The translations under genes and the position numbers were made by a program. The notes under the pieces were generated by a model. The model was not told the origin of the DNA. It saw only the letters and a program-made list of their open reading frames with translations, and did not search any database. A DNA stretch of 21,158 nt from NCBI GenBank assembly GCA_020430865.1, contig JAGQIY010000869.1:1-21158 (forward strand), written 5' to 3'. Within the stretch, counting starts at the first letter, position 1. Each line of letters begins with the position of its first letter. This DNA is from Myxococcales bacterium. GTDB lineage: Bacteria > Myxococcota > Polyangia > Polyangiales > Polyangiaceae. Shown here one piece after another: positions 13,176 through 20,946 of the stretch.

Positions 13176-14517
13176 CTCTTCAAGGCACTCGATCGCGCCA
13201 GCCTCACGCCCCAGCATCGGCCTCCAGTTACCCAGTCAGCTCGACCTCTCCGAGCTCTCGAGTGAGCTGAAGAACTCGCTGCCCACAGGCACCCTGAACG
13301 ACGCAGACGTGGCCTATCTCCAGGACGCGAGCGCGTTCCTGATGCGACTCGGCCGGGTCTTGCACGCCCAGGGTACGTCGGCGATGCGCCTGGAAGAAGC
13401 GCTGGGCGGGTGCGCCGCCCGGCTCGGCCTGAGAGCGCAGCTGTTCTCGACGCCAACGTCCCTGTTCATCGCGGTCGGTGACGACCGTGTCGCGCAGACC
13501 CACATGGTGCGTGTCGAGCCAGGCGAGGTGAACCTCAGTCGCCTGGTGGAGCTGGACGCACTCATCGACTCGATCGGCAAGGGCAACGTTTCCCTGCGAC
13601 AAGGCTTCGAGCACCTGGATCTGGTGGCCAGCGCCCCGCATCCCTACCCCGCCTGGCTCGCCCCCGTCGCCTTTGGCGTCAGCTCCGCGGGCGCAGCCTG
13701 CTTCTTTCGAGGCAACGCGCTCGACGTGGCGTTCTCTGCGGCGCTCGGCCTCTGCCTTGGCGCGCTGACGCTGTGGATGGACCGCGCCGCAGCGACCCGC
13801 CGCATCTATCCTGCGCTGGCCAGCTGCCTCGCGGCCGCGCTGGCGCTAGCCCTGGGACACTACCTCCCGCTCAGCCCCAGCGTGATCACGGTCAGCGCGC
13901 TGATCGTGCTGGTGCCGGGCCTGACGTTGACGGTGGCCATGAGCGAGCTGGCGACGGCGCACTTGATGAGCGGCACGGCGCGCTTCGCCGCAGCTCTGGT
14001 GACGTTCTTGCAGATGGGGCTCGGCGTGGGGCTCGGACGCGAGCTGGTTCAGAGGCTGCTCGGGCCCACCACCCTGCCAGCGCGGAGCGCCGAGCTCCCG
14101 GCAGTGGTGGAGTTCGTCGCGCTCGCCGTCACGCCGCTCGCGTTCGGCGTCTTGTTTCGCGCCAGACGTCGAGACATCCCACTGATCGCGCTGACCAGCG
14201 TCCTGGGATTCCTCGGCGCTCGCGCCGGCGCTCACCTGCTCGGGCCCGAGCTGGGCGCCTTCGCGGGAGCCTTCGTGGTGGCGGGGATCTCCAACTGGCT
14301 CGCGCGCCAGCTCAAGCGACCGGCCAGCATCACGCTGGTGCCTGGCATCATGCTGCTCGTGCCCGGCTCGATCGGCTTTCGGAGCCTGAACTCCTTCCTG
14401 GAGCGTGACGTGCTCACGGGGACCGAGGGCGTCTTCCGCATGTTTCTGGTGGCCGCCACGTTGGTGGGTGGCCTCTTGATGGCCAACGCCGTGCTCCCAC
14501 CGCGGCGGGAGCTGTGA
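13168..14517 (+). CDS. ThrE-type threonine/serine exporter (fused ThrE + ThrE_2)
   Basis: A 449-residue protein with both halves of the ThrE family. The N-terminal cytoplasmic domain has FLMRLGRVLHAQGTSAMRLE followed by EALGGCAARLGL (57-88). About ten helices follow, with the conserved ITVSALIVLVPGLTLTVAMS and ELATAHLMSGTARFAAAL (240-277) and, in the second half, SITLVPGIMLLVPGSIGFRS. In Corynebacterium ThrE this architecture exports threonine and serine by proton motive force; in many bacteria the halves are separate genes. Substrate here is inferred. ATG at 13168 overlaps the kinase stop by 8 bp, and a GGAG lies about 15 bases upstream, too far for an ideal site, so translation is probably coupled. 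It ends 12 bp from the convergent deacetylase gene. Confidence 0.92.
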   Translation: MTDSSRHSIAPASRPSIGLQLPSQLDLSELSSELKNSLPTGTLNDADVAYLQDASAFLMRLGRVLHAQGTSAMRLEEALGGCAARLGLRAQLFSTPTSLFIAVGDDRVAQTHMVRVEPGEVNLSRLVELDALIDSIGKGNVSLRQGFEHLDLVASAPHPYPAWLAPVAFGVSSAGAACFFRGNALDVAFSAALGLCLGALTLWMDRAAATRRIYPALASCLAAALALALGHYLPLSPSVITVSALIVLVPGLTLTVAMSELATAHLMSGTARFAAALVTFLQMGLGVGLGRELVQRLLGPTTLPARSAELPAVVEFVALAVTPLAFGVLFRARRRDIPLIALTSVLGFLGARAGAHLLGPELGAFAGAFVVAGISNWLARQLKRPASITLVPGIMLLVPGSIGFRSLNSFLERDVLTGTEGVFRMFLVAATLVGGLLMANAVLPPRREL

Positions 14518-14529
14518 CGCCCTCACCCC

Positions 14530-15348
14530 CTAAACATCCACTTCCTCGAGGAAATTTTCCAGCGGCACGACCGTCAGCTCTCGATCCTGGATCGCCTGGA
14601 GCAAGCGCGGCAGGACCTCGATGGACACCGGAACGAAGTCGTCGCGCTCTGCGGCGTCGTGCAGCAACAGAATCGCGCCAGGCTTGAGTCCATCAACGAG
14701 GCGCGCGAGGACCCGATCTGGATCGGCGCCCTTCAGGCCATCGCGGCCCTTGGCGCTCCAGGCGACCAGGGTGACCCCCGCCTCCTTCGCCCCCGCCGCC
14801 ACACGGGTCGACACGTGGCCGATCGGCGGACGAAATAGCGTGGGGCGCACTCCGCACGCCTCCTCGATCGCCGTCTGCGTGCGCTGGATGTCCTCCTCGA
14901 CGTACCTGGGGGTCTTCCAGGAAAATAGCCGGTCATGCTGGTAGCCGTGCAGGCCCAGACCATGGCCGCGCTCGGCGATCTGCTTCACCAGTTCGGGGAA
15001 CAGCCGCACCTTCCGCCCGACCACGAAGAAGGTCGCTCGGACGTTTTTTTCCTCGAGGATATCCAGGATCCTGGGCGTGTGTTCGGGGTGAGGCCCATCA
15101 TCGAAGGTCAGCGCGACTCCCTGATCGGCCTCCCCGCGCCACAGCACGTCACCGAACATCTCGAGCTGTGGGATCAGCACGCCCGCCGTGGCCAGGGCAA
15201 CGTAGGCCAGCAAGGCGGCGACGGCATACTCCAGCGGGATCGGCTCCCCCCAGAGCGAGCGCACCATCAGCGCAATGCCACCCAGCGTGGCGACGACGAG
15301 CAAGATGCGAGAGGGCGGCATGATCGAGGTGGCGCGGGAGCGCAGCAT
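14530..15348 (-). CDS. Membrane-anchored CE4 polysaccharide deacetylase (NodB domain)
   Basis: A 272-residue protein with two hydrophobic segments (about 14-30 and 42-60) followed by a NodB homology domain facing the periplasm. Catalytic motifs are complete: TFDDGP at 81-86 (Asp83 base, Asp84 metal), H134-x3-H138 metal ligands in LHGYQHDR, RPPIG at 173-177, and LLLHD with His230. Such enzymes remove N-acetyl groups from peptidoglycan, chitin-like or exopolysaccharide chains. The length and closeness to peptidoglycan deacetylases of the PgdA/YadE group suggest a cell-wall or capsule substrate, but this cannot be fixed. The ATG at 15348 lacks a clear ribosome site; ATG at 15321 is a possible shorter start. 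It follows the small membrane protein gene at 15417-15932 on the same strand. Confidence 0.93.
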   Translation of the reverse strand: MLRSRATSIMPPSRILLVVATLGGIALMVRSLWGEPIPLEYAVAALLAYVALATAGVLIPQLEMFGDVLWRGEADQGVALTFDDGPHPEHTPRILDILEEKNVRATFFVVGRKVRLFPELVKQIAERGHGLGLHGYQHDRLFSWKTPRYVEEDIQRTQTAIEEACGVRPTLFRPPIGHVSTRVAAGAKEAGVTLVAWSAKGRDGLKGADPDRVLARLVDGLKPGAILLLHDAAERDDFVPVSIEVLPRLLQAIQDRELTVVPLENFLEEVDV

Positions 15349-15416
15349 ACTTGGCAGCCGGTCCGCCGCACCCTATTCCCGCTCGGCGATCGAGGGTTCG
15401 TCCGGGAAGCGCGGCT

Positions 15417-15932
15417 TCAGTGGCGCGCGCGACGACGCGGCGAGCTATGCGTGGCTAGCTCGGACTCGGCGACGTCCAGTTCCTCGACACGCTTCGACTC
15501 GGCGATGCGCTGCTTCGACTGCGCGCGACCCGCCTCCTTCGCCGACTCTCCCGTGTTGTCGATCTCGAACATCAGCGCGAGCAGCGTGCCCACCAAGGGC
15601 AAGGCGGCGGCGGGCAGATCCCCGAGCCTTCCGCTGCCCGCCTGGAGCAGCGACAGGTCCACTGAGTAGGGCAGCCAGCGCCGCACCCCGTACATCCCGA
15701 CCACCGCGATCAGCACGCCGGCCACCGCCTTGATCGCGTTCTCCACACCCGCGTCGCGCACCCAGATCGCCTTCCCACTCACCAACGCGGTGAGGAGCCC
15801 GGTCACGACCGCTGCGACGTAAGCGACGACGGCACCCCAGGTGACGATCCCGAGACCTTTGACCAAGACGACGGCGACCACCGCGCCGACCACGACGCCC
15901 TTGATCAAACCCAGGAGAAACCGACCAATCAT
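15417..15932 (-). CDS. Hypothetical small membrane protein with charged C-terminal tail
   Basis: A 171-residue protein beginning MIGRFLLGLIKGVVVGAVVA. Helices lie at about 4-24, 30-52, 68-88 and 110-127, with a charged tail from 130 (SKRVEELDVAESE, ending in Arg/His) that may reach into the cytoplasm. I do not recognise a family. The ATG at 15932 starts just before the first helix; a TTG at 15977 would add 15 residues and is unlikely. It lies 68 bp upstream of the deacetylase gene on the same strand and may be co-transcribed with it. The 262-bp gap to the MBOAT gene on the other side is divergent. Confidence 0.72.
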   Translation of the reverse strand: MIGRFLLGLIKGVVVGAVVAVVLVKGLGIVTWGAVVAYVAAVVTGLLTALVSGKAIWVRDAGVENAIKAVAGVLIAVVGMYGVRRWLPYSVDLSLLQAGSGRLGDLPAAALPLVGTLLALMFEIDNTGESAKEAGRAQSKQRIAESKRVEELDVAESELATHSSPRRRARH

Positions 15933-16194
15933 GCTGCAGGGGGAAGCGTTGGCCCCAATCCGGGTGCCGTCAACCAAGCCAGTGTGAAGTTGTGTTTAGG
16001 GCCAGGAACACGCGGTCGGATGCTGGCACCCAGGTCGACGAACCCGGGCTTATCCAAGGGTTCGGGGGTGAGGGGCTGATTATTTCACGGCCAGGGAGAG
16101 AAACCTCGCGACACGAGGCGCGCGAAAGGGTTGGCGCCGAGACCTTTGTCCTCTACGCCCGTCGTCTGGTTTCGCGCCCACGACGGTCAGACTC
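15933..16194. other. Divergent intergenic region between membrane protein and MBOAT genes
   Basis: A 262-bp gap that must hold promoters for both directions. It contains an AT-richer spot GTGAAGTTGTGTTTA (about 15983-15997), GATTATTTCA (16078-16087), and a small hairpin CCTCG/CGAGG (16105-16119). No gene, terminator or repeated operator was recognised. Confidence 0.3.
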
Positions 16195-18036
16195 GTGCTC
16201 TTCAACACCCTCGACTACGCCAGATTCTTCGCCTTCGTCTTCGTCGTGTCGTGGGTGCTCGCGCGCCGCCGCTGGGCGCTCATGCTGCCCTGGTTCTTGC
16301 TGCTCGGGTACGTGCTGAGCCTGCCTTGGACGCTCACCAACGCGGGCATCACGGCCGTCTCCGGGTTGCTCTCCCTCAGGCTCTGCCACCAGAAACACAC
16401 GGGGGAGACCCCGCCGCTGCCAGCGGCGCTCGCGGCGGTCGCAGTGAACTTCATCGCGCTCGGCTGGCTCAGCTTCCGCCACGCTGGACGCGATCCACTG
16501 GGGCTGGGCCTGTCGGCGCTCAAGGTACCATTACCCCACGGAATCGTGAGCAGCGTCATCCTGGCGGTGGTGGGGTTCTGCCTGCTGCTGCTGCTGGTGC
16601 GCGCGAGGAAGCTGCGGCTGATCTTCGTGCTCCTCGCGAGCTACGTCTTCTACGCGCACTGGGATTGGCGTTTCCTGCCCCTGATCTTCCTCTCGTCCTC
16701 GATCGACTGGCTGCTGGGCCACGCGATTCACAACGAGCAGGATCACGCCAAGAAGAAGCGTTGGCTGGTCATCACGGCGGTGGTCAACCTCGGCGTGCTC
16801 GGCGTTTTCAAGTACTTCAACTTCGGTGTCGACACCGCCCGCGCGGTGCTCGAATCCCTGGGGATGCACCCGCCGGAGATCGCCCTGCGCATCGCGCTGC
16901 CAGTGGGGATCAGCTTCTTCACCTTCGAGTCGATGAGCTACGTCATCGACGTGTATCGAGGCGACATCGAGCCTCAGAAGAGCTACCTCGAGTACCTGGC
17001 CTTCGTGGCCTTCTTCCCGCACCTGGTCGCGGGCCCCATCGTTCGGCCCCGGGATCTATTGCCGCAGCTCGCGAAGCAGCCACGCTGGAGCTCGCGGGAA
17101 GGCGCCGAGGGCCTGTTCCTCATCGGCGTCGGTCTGGTGAAGAAGGTCTGCATCGGGGACTACCTGGCGCTGAACCTGGTGGACCGCGTCTTCGACGCTC
17201 CGATGCACTACTCGAGCCTCGAGTGCTACGCGGGCGTGCTTGGCTACGCGGTGCAGATCTACTGCGACTTCTCGGGCTACACCGACATGGCGATCGGCTC
17301 GGCGCTGCTGCTCGGTGTGCGTTTTCCCCTCAACTTCGACTCGCCCTACAAGGCGCCAGACATTCAGGACTTCTGGCGGCGCTGGCACATCTCGCTCTCC
17401 ACCTGGCTGCGCGACTACCTGTACATCCCTCTGGGCGGAAACCGGAAGGGCGAGGCGCGAACCTACGTCAACCTGATGCTCACCATGTTGCTGGGAGGGC
17501 TCTGGCACGGTGCCGCCTGGACCTTCGTGGTCTGGGGCGGCCTGCATGGCAGCGCCCTTGCCGTGCACCGTCGGTGGCACTCCACCCGCTTCCAGCGGGC
17601 GCGCGTGGAGCGCGAACGTGAGCGCCACGCGTTCTGGGTCTGGGAGGAGGGCGCGTCCCAGCGACGCCTGCCAGGCAAGGGGTGGAGCCCGCCTCGCACC
17701 TGGTGGGGCACCCTGCTCGGCGTACTGATCACGTTCCACTTCGTCTGCGCCTGCTGGGTATTTTTCCGCGCGGATAGCTTCCAGAAGGCCTGGCTGATGT
17801 TCTCTCAGCTCGGCCAGCTCACCCACTTCCACCCGAACCTGCCAGCGAAGGTGCTGGGGGTGCTGGGGCTGGGGCTTTGCAGTCACTACGTGCCAGAACC
17901 GCTGTTCGTGTGGGCTCGGGAGACCTTCAAGCGAGCGCCAGCCTTCACTCAGGGGGTGATCCTGCTCGCCCTCTTGCTCTGGGTACGCGAGATGGTGAGC
18001 GCTCAGGCGGTCCCGTTCGTCTACTTCCAGTTCTGA
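16195..18036 (+). CDS. MBOAT-family membrane O-acyltransferase (AlgI-like)
   Basis: A 613-residue polytopic enzyme. It starts with the AlgI-type opening MLFNTLDYARFFAFVF at a GTG. The MBOAT core is clear: FFPHLVAGPIVRPRDLLPQL, then FWRRWHISLSTWLRDYLYIP with His398, and GLWHGAAWTFVVWGGLHG with the invariant catalytic His438. AlgI/DltB/PatA-like enzymes pass acyl groups across the membrane to alginate, teichoic acid, peptidoglycan or other polysaccharides. The protein is about 100 residues longer than usual: residues 27-140 hold extra hydrophobic helices between the first helix and the conserved RLIFVLLASYVFYAHWDWRF segment. A basic, Arg/Glu-rich cytoplasmic loop lies at about 460-500. No SGNH/AlgJ/AlgX/DltD partner is adjacent, so the acceptor is unknown. 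Deacetylase and acylase genes nearby both point to envelope polysaccharide modification. Confidence 0.93.
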   Translation: MLFNTLDYARFFAFVFVVSWVLARRRWALMLPWFLLLGYVLSLPWTLTNAGITAVSGLLSLRLCHQKHTGETPPLPAALAAVAVNFIALGWLSFRHAGRDPLGLGLSALKVPLPHGIVSSVILAVVGFCLLLLLVRARKLRLIFVLLASYVFYAHWDWRFLPLIFLSSSIDWLLGHAIHNEQDHAKKKRWLVITAVVNLGVLGVFKYFNFGVDTARAVLESLGMHPPEIALRIALPVGISFFTFESMSYVIDVYRGDIEPQKSYLEYLAFVAFFPHLVAGPIVRPRDLLPQLAKQPRWSSREGAEGLFLIGVGLVKKVCIGDYLALNLVDRVFDAPMHYSSLECYAGVLGYAVQIYCDFSGYTDMAIGSALLLGVRFPLNFDSPYKAPDIQDFWRRWHISLSTWLRDYLYIPLGGNRKGEARTYVNLMLTMLLGGLWHGAAWTFVVWGGLHGSALAVHRRWHSTRFQRARVERERERHAFWVWEEGASQRRLPGKGWSPPRTWWGTLLGVLITFHFVCACWVFFRADSFQKAWLMFSQLGQLTHFHPNLPAKVLGVLGLGLCSHYVPEPLFVWARETFKRAPAFTQGVILLALLLWVREMVSAQAVPFVYFQF

Positions 18037-18115
18037 AGCTCGCCTGACCCCGACCTCTGGGCGCGTCGCGCACGGTGGCAGTTGCGCAACGTAATCGTGA
18101 CGGTATGGTAACGGG

Positions 18116-19846
18116 ATGTCCAACCTGTCGCGCGCCAGCTCCCGTGCGACGACTTCGAGAGTGTCCGCTGGCGAACATCGGCGGGCCCACGGGCACGCCG
18201 AGCCCGCCGTGGGAGAGCTTGGGGAGCTGACCGAAGAGGCGAAGCACGACGCGCCGCCCTTCTCCCTGAGACCCCCGGGCGCAAAGTCCGAGGCGCCACG
18301 AGCCCCGCACAACGCGCGCTGGAGCATCCACGATCGCACGCACCTCCAGTGCTCCCTCGTCTATCGGGCCCGCAACCTCCAGGACCGCTTCAGGCTCTTC
18401 GAACGCTTCGAGTGGGAGGTCTACTTCTTCGTCCCAGACAGCTTCCGTCTGGATAGTCAGACCTACCGCCAGGACGACATCTACGCGGATCTGAAGTCCT
18501 ACGTGCGCCTGGCTCCGCGGGAGGAGCCGTTGCGTGATCTGCTCGGTGAACCGCTGGCTCGACTACGCACCTCGCTCCGCGCCGACGGCGCTGAAGCCCT
18601 GGATGGTCTCAGACTCGTGTCCTGCCTGCTGCGCGACGCCCTCGCGAACGCGGAGCGACACATCGTCGTCGAGCTGGAGAGCAGCCAGCGGGAGTTCGCG
18701 CGGAGACGGAAAGGAAAGGGCGAGAGCTCCGGGGTGATGCCGAAGCCAGGCACCCACTGGACCCTCCCCCGTAGCCTCGAGATGCAGGTTCGCAGAGCCA
18801 TGGAGGTCGGTCCGAGGGTTCTCGAGGAGCTGATCGGCACCATCGCTCACGAGCTTGGCGAGCGCGCCGATGTGGACGACACCACGCTCACCGCCGCGGA
18901 CTGGGTCAAGGCAGAGATCTCGTTGATGTTCGAGGCATTCTTCGGTCGTGTGGCGCGCAAGCTGAAGCGCGCAGGTGCCCCGCGCGAGCTGGTCGAGGCG
19001 CTGACCGGGGCGGCGCTCGCGGCGGTGCGGTCCCGCGAGGACTGCGGCCTGGAGCTCGAGCTCTCGGGCTCCCTGCGCCCTGAGCGCGTCGAGCACTTCG
19101 AGTTCCAGCGCCACGTGTTGAAGCGCTTCACGTCGAGCGTGCTCTGGCTGCAGACCCGGATCCGGGAGCCGGGTCGCTGGATTCGCCATGCCCTGTACGC
19201 CATCGCGGCCAGCGCAGCGATGGCGTTCGCGGTCGGCGCAGCGCTGTGGAACGGCGTCGCTCCGACCGAAAGCATGACCCCTTGGCTGTTTGCGGCGGTG
19301 ATCGCCTATGCCGTGAAAGATCGGCTCAAGGCGATCCTGCAAGAGGCCTTCAGCAACGTGGTGGCCCGCCACTTTCCAGACCGACGCTGGGACATCACGG
19401 ACAAGACGGGCAAGCGCATCGCCATCGTGGATGAGCACTCGGGGTTCGTGCCATTCCACGACGTGCAGCCCGAAGTCCTTGCTGCGAGGCGGCGCACTCG
19501 AGTCCACTCCATCGAAGAGGTGGCGCGTCCGGAGACCGTGCTCTGCCACAAGAAGTCATTCGTCCTCGACAACGAGCGGCTGGCCGAGCTGGGCCCTGAC
19601 TTCGATGGCCTGGCCGAGATCTTCCGCCTCGACCTCCATCGCTGGCTCGCTCACACCGACGACCCCAAGCAGACCGTGGTGGTCGCGGATCGCGAGACCC
19701 AGAGCATTCGGAGCTACAAGGCGCCAAGGGTCTACAACATCGCCGTCGTCTACCGCCTGCGCTACGCCGACGAGACCTCGGCTTGGCACCGCCTGCGGGT
19801 GGTGGTGAGTCGCAAAGGTCTGCAGCGGGTCGATTCCATCGACTGA
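18116..19846 (+). CDS. Unknown protein with central two-helix membrane anchor
   Basis: A 576-residue protein that I cannot place in a family. Residues 1-70 are polar and low-complexity. A soluble region from 70 to 355 is helix-rich, with IHDRTHLQCSLVYRARNLQD, FEWEVYFFVPDSFRLDSQTY, and an Arg/Lys-rich patch (FARRRKGKGE) near 190. Two close helices, 359-378 and 389-402, form a hairpin in the membrane. The C-terminal 170 residues are soluble with a conserved-looking block DRLKAILQEAFSNVVARHFP followed by RRWDITDKTGKRIAIVDEHS, and a beta-rich end. Both large domains should therefore face the cytoplasm. No catalytic motif was seen. ATG at 18116 lies 79 bp after the MBOAT stop. Coding is supported by length, composition and intact frame; function is unknown. 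Confidence 0.82.
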   Translation: MSNLSRASSRATTSRVSAGEHRRAHGHAEPAVGELGELTEEAKHDAPPFSLRPPGAKSEAPRAPHNARWSIHDRTHLQCSLVYRARNLQDRFRLFERFEWEVYFFVPDSFRLDSQTYRQDDIYADLKSYVRLAPREEPLRDLLGEPLARLRTSLRADGAEALDGLRLVSCLLRDALANAERHIVVELESSQREFARRRKGKGESSGVMPKPGTHWTLPRSLEMQVRRAMEVGPRVLEELIGTIAHELGERADVDDTTLTAADWVKAEISLMFEAFFGRVARKLKRAGAPRELVEALTGAALAAVRSREDCGLELELSGSLRPERVEHFEFQRHVLKRFTSSVLWLQTRIREPGRWIRHALYAIAASAAMAFAVGAALWNGVAPTESMTPWLFAAVIAYAVKDRLKAILQEAFSNVVARHFPDRRWDITDKTGKRIAIVDEHSGFVPFHDVQPEVLAARRRTRVHSIEEVARPETVLCHKKSFVLDNERLAELGPDFDGLAEIFRLDLHRWLAHTDDPKQTVVVADRETQSIRSYKAPRVYNIAVVYRLRYADETSAWHRLRVVVSRKGLQRVDSID

Positions 19847-19874
19847 GTGTCGGGCTCGATGTACGGTGCGCGCC

Positions 19875-20279
19875 ATGAGCGATGCCTCGGAAGAGGGCGC
19901 AGCGGCCGAGGCGGCTGACCGAAGCCCCAAGCGGCGCCGCAAGAAGCGCAAGCAAGGCCGGAGCAAGGCCGGGTTCAAGCGCGCCGAGCTGGACGAGAAG
20001 GGCCGCGAGCGCCCACGCTTTCTGCTGGATTTTCCGCAGGATGCCGAGCTCGAGCGACTCATCGCGGCCTTCGAGTCGGGGAACTATCACGCGGTGCGGG
20101 AGCTGGCGCCGACGCTGATCGAGCACGGCAAGAGTCCCGAGGTGCGGAGCGCGGCGCGGGAGTTGCGCCGCCGCATCGACCCCGATCCGCTGCTCAAGTA
20201 CCTGCTTCTGGCGACAACGCTCTTGCTCGGTGCGCTAGTCTGGTACGCGTATGCGAGCCACGGTGCCCACGCCCACTGA
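19875..20279 (+). CDS. Small basic protein with C-terminal membrane tail, unknown
   Basis: A 134-residue protein. It begins acidic (MSDASEEGAAAEAAD), then carries a dense Lys/Arg stretch (PKRRRKKRKQGRSKAGFKR, about 18-36) that could contact nucleic acid or phospholipid. A short helical repeat-like region (51-95: LERLIAAFESGNYHAVRELA) has a TPR-like look. A single hydrophobic helix at about 108-125 (YLLLATTLLLGALVWYAYA) ends at the C-terminus, as in tail-anchored proteins. The ATG at 19875 is preferred to the GTG at 19866. It lies 28 bp after the preceding gene and overlaps the next by 29 bp, so the three probably form one transcript. No family recognised. Confidence 0.77.
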   Translation: MSDASEEGAAAEAADRSPKRRRKKRKQGRSKAGFKRAELDEKGRERPRFLLDFPQDAELERLIAAFESGNYHAVRELAPTLIEHGKSPEVRSAARELRRRIDPDPLLKYLLLATTLLLGALVWYAYASHGAHAH

Positions 20280-20946
20280 GCCGCCGCTCCTCAGCGCCGG
20301 GCTGCCGCTGTTGGCGGCACGGATATCCGCAAGGAAATGTGCAGCGACCTTCGCACTGGGGCTCTTGGTCGCGGCGTGTGGAGACAGCGAGCCGCCTCCC
20401 TCCGCCCCGCCGAAGGCAAGCATCGCGGAGACGGCGGTCGCCAGGTTCCTGCCGTTACCGAATGACTTCGTCTACACCTACGACACCTACAGCGACGGGC
20501 GGCGCATCGGCAATCTATGGATCCAGGTGGACCACGTGCGTGACCAGCGCGTGGACTTGAAGGTCGGGAGCCGCGTCACCCACCTCGAGCTCGCGTCCGA
20601 TGGCGTGCGCGACATCGGGGGCGGCTGGGTGCTGAAGGCGCCCCTCCAGGTCGGCGCAGAGTTCCCCGGCAAGAACGGCCGCGTGCGCATCACCCGCACG
20701 GACGTCCCCATCGAAACGCCAGCGGGAAGCTTCAGGGGCTGCCTCGAGACGCAGGAAGACGCGGGCGGCGCCGAAGCTCAGAGTCGGGTCACGACGCTGT
20801 ACTGTCCCGATGTCGGGATCGTGCGATTGGACATCATGACCCAAGAGGGCAACGAACTCGTCGAGGAGCGTGCTGTGCTGCGCTCCTTCGCCAAGCGGGT
20901 CGACATCAACAGCCTGGGTGACGAAGCGCTGCCCGAGACCGAGTAA
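20251..20946 (+). CDS. Putative lipoprotein with TapB/DUF3108-like domain
   Basis: A 231-residue exported protein. A hydrophobic stretch (31-42, ATFALGLLVAAC) ends at Cys43 in VAAC, a plausible lipobox; the 30-residue N-terminal extension before it is long, and a TTG at 20311 would give a more normal signal peptide. After a Pro/Ser spacer comes a beta-rich domain: FLPLPNDFVYTYDTYSDGRR, VTHLELASDGV, LKAPLQVGAEFPGKNGRVRI, TPAGSFRGCLET and LYCPDVGIVRLDI. This order (Tyr-x-Tyr strand, 'P-L-x-x-G' strand, 'TPAGxFxxC' and 'YAPxVGxVK' like ends) resembles TapB/DUF3108-type secreted domains. Function unknown. Its stop codon abuts the stop of the convergent receiver gene with no base between them. Confidence 0.85.
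   Translation: MRATVPTPTEPPLLSAGLPLLAARISARKCAATFALGLLVAACGDSEPPPSAPPKASIAETAVARFLPLPNDFVYTYDTYSDGRRIGNLWIQVDHVRDQRVDLKVGSRVTHLELASDGVRDIGGGWVLKAPLQVGAEFPGKNGRVRITRTDVPIETPAGSFRGCLETQEDAGGAEAQSRVTTLYCPDVGIVRLDIMTQEGNELVEERAVLRSFAKRVDINSLGDEALPETE

Noticed and set aside
18081..18090. Palindrome GTTGCGCAAC upstream of the 576-residue protein gene
   Set aside because: A single 10-bp palindrome is expected several times by chance in 21 kb of GC-rich DNA and no second copy is nearby.
17056..18339. 427-codon open frame on the minus strand
   Set aside because: Antisense to the MBOAT core including the catalytic His region; product is rich in Glu/His/Arg without motifs.
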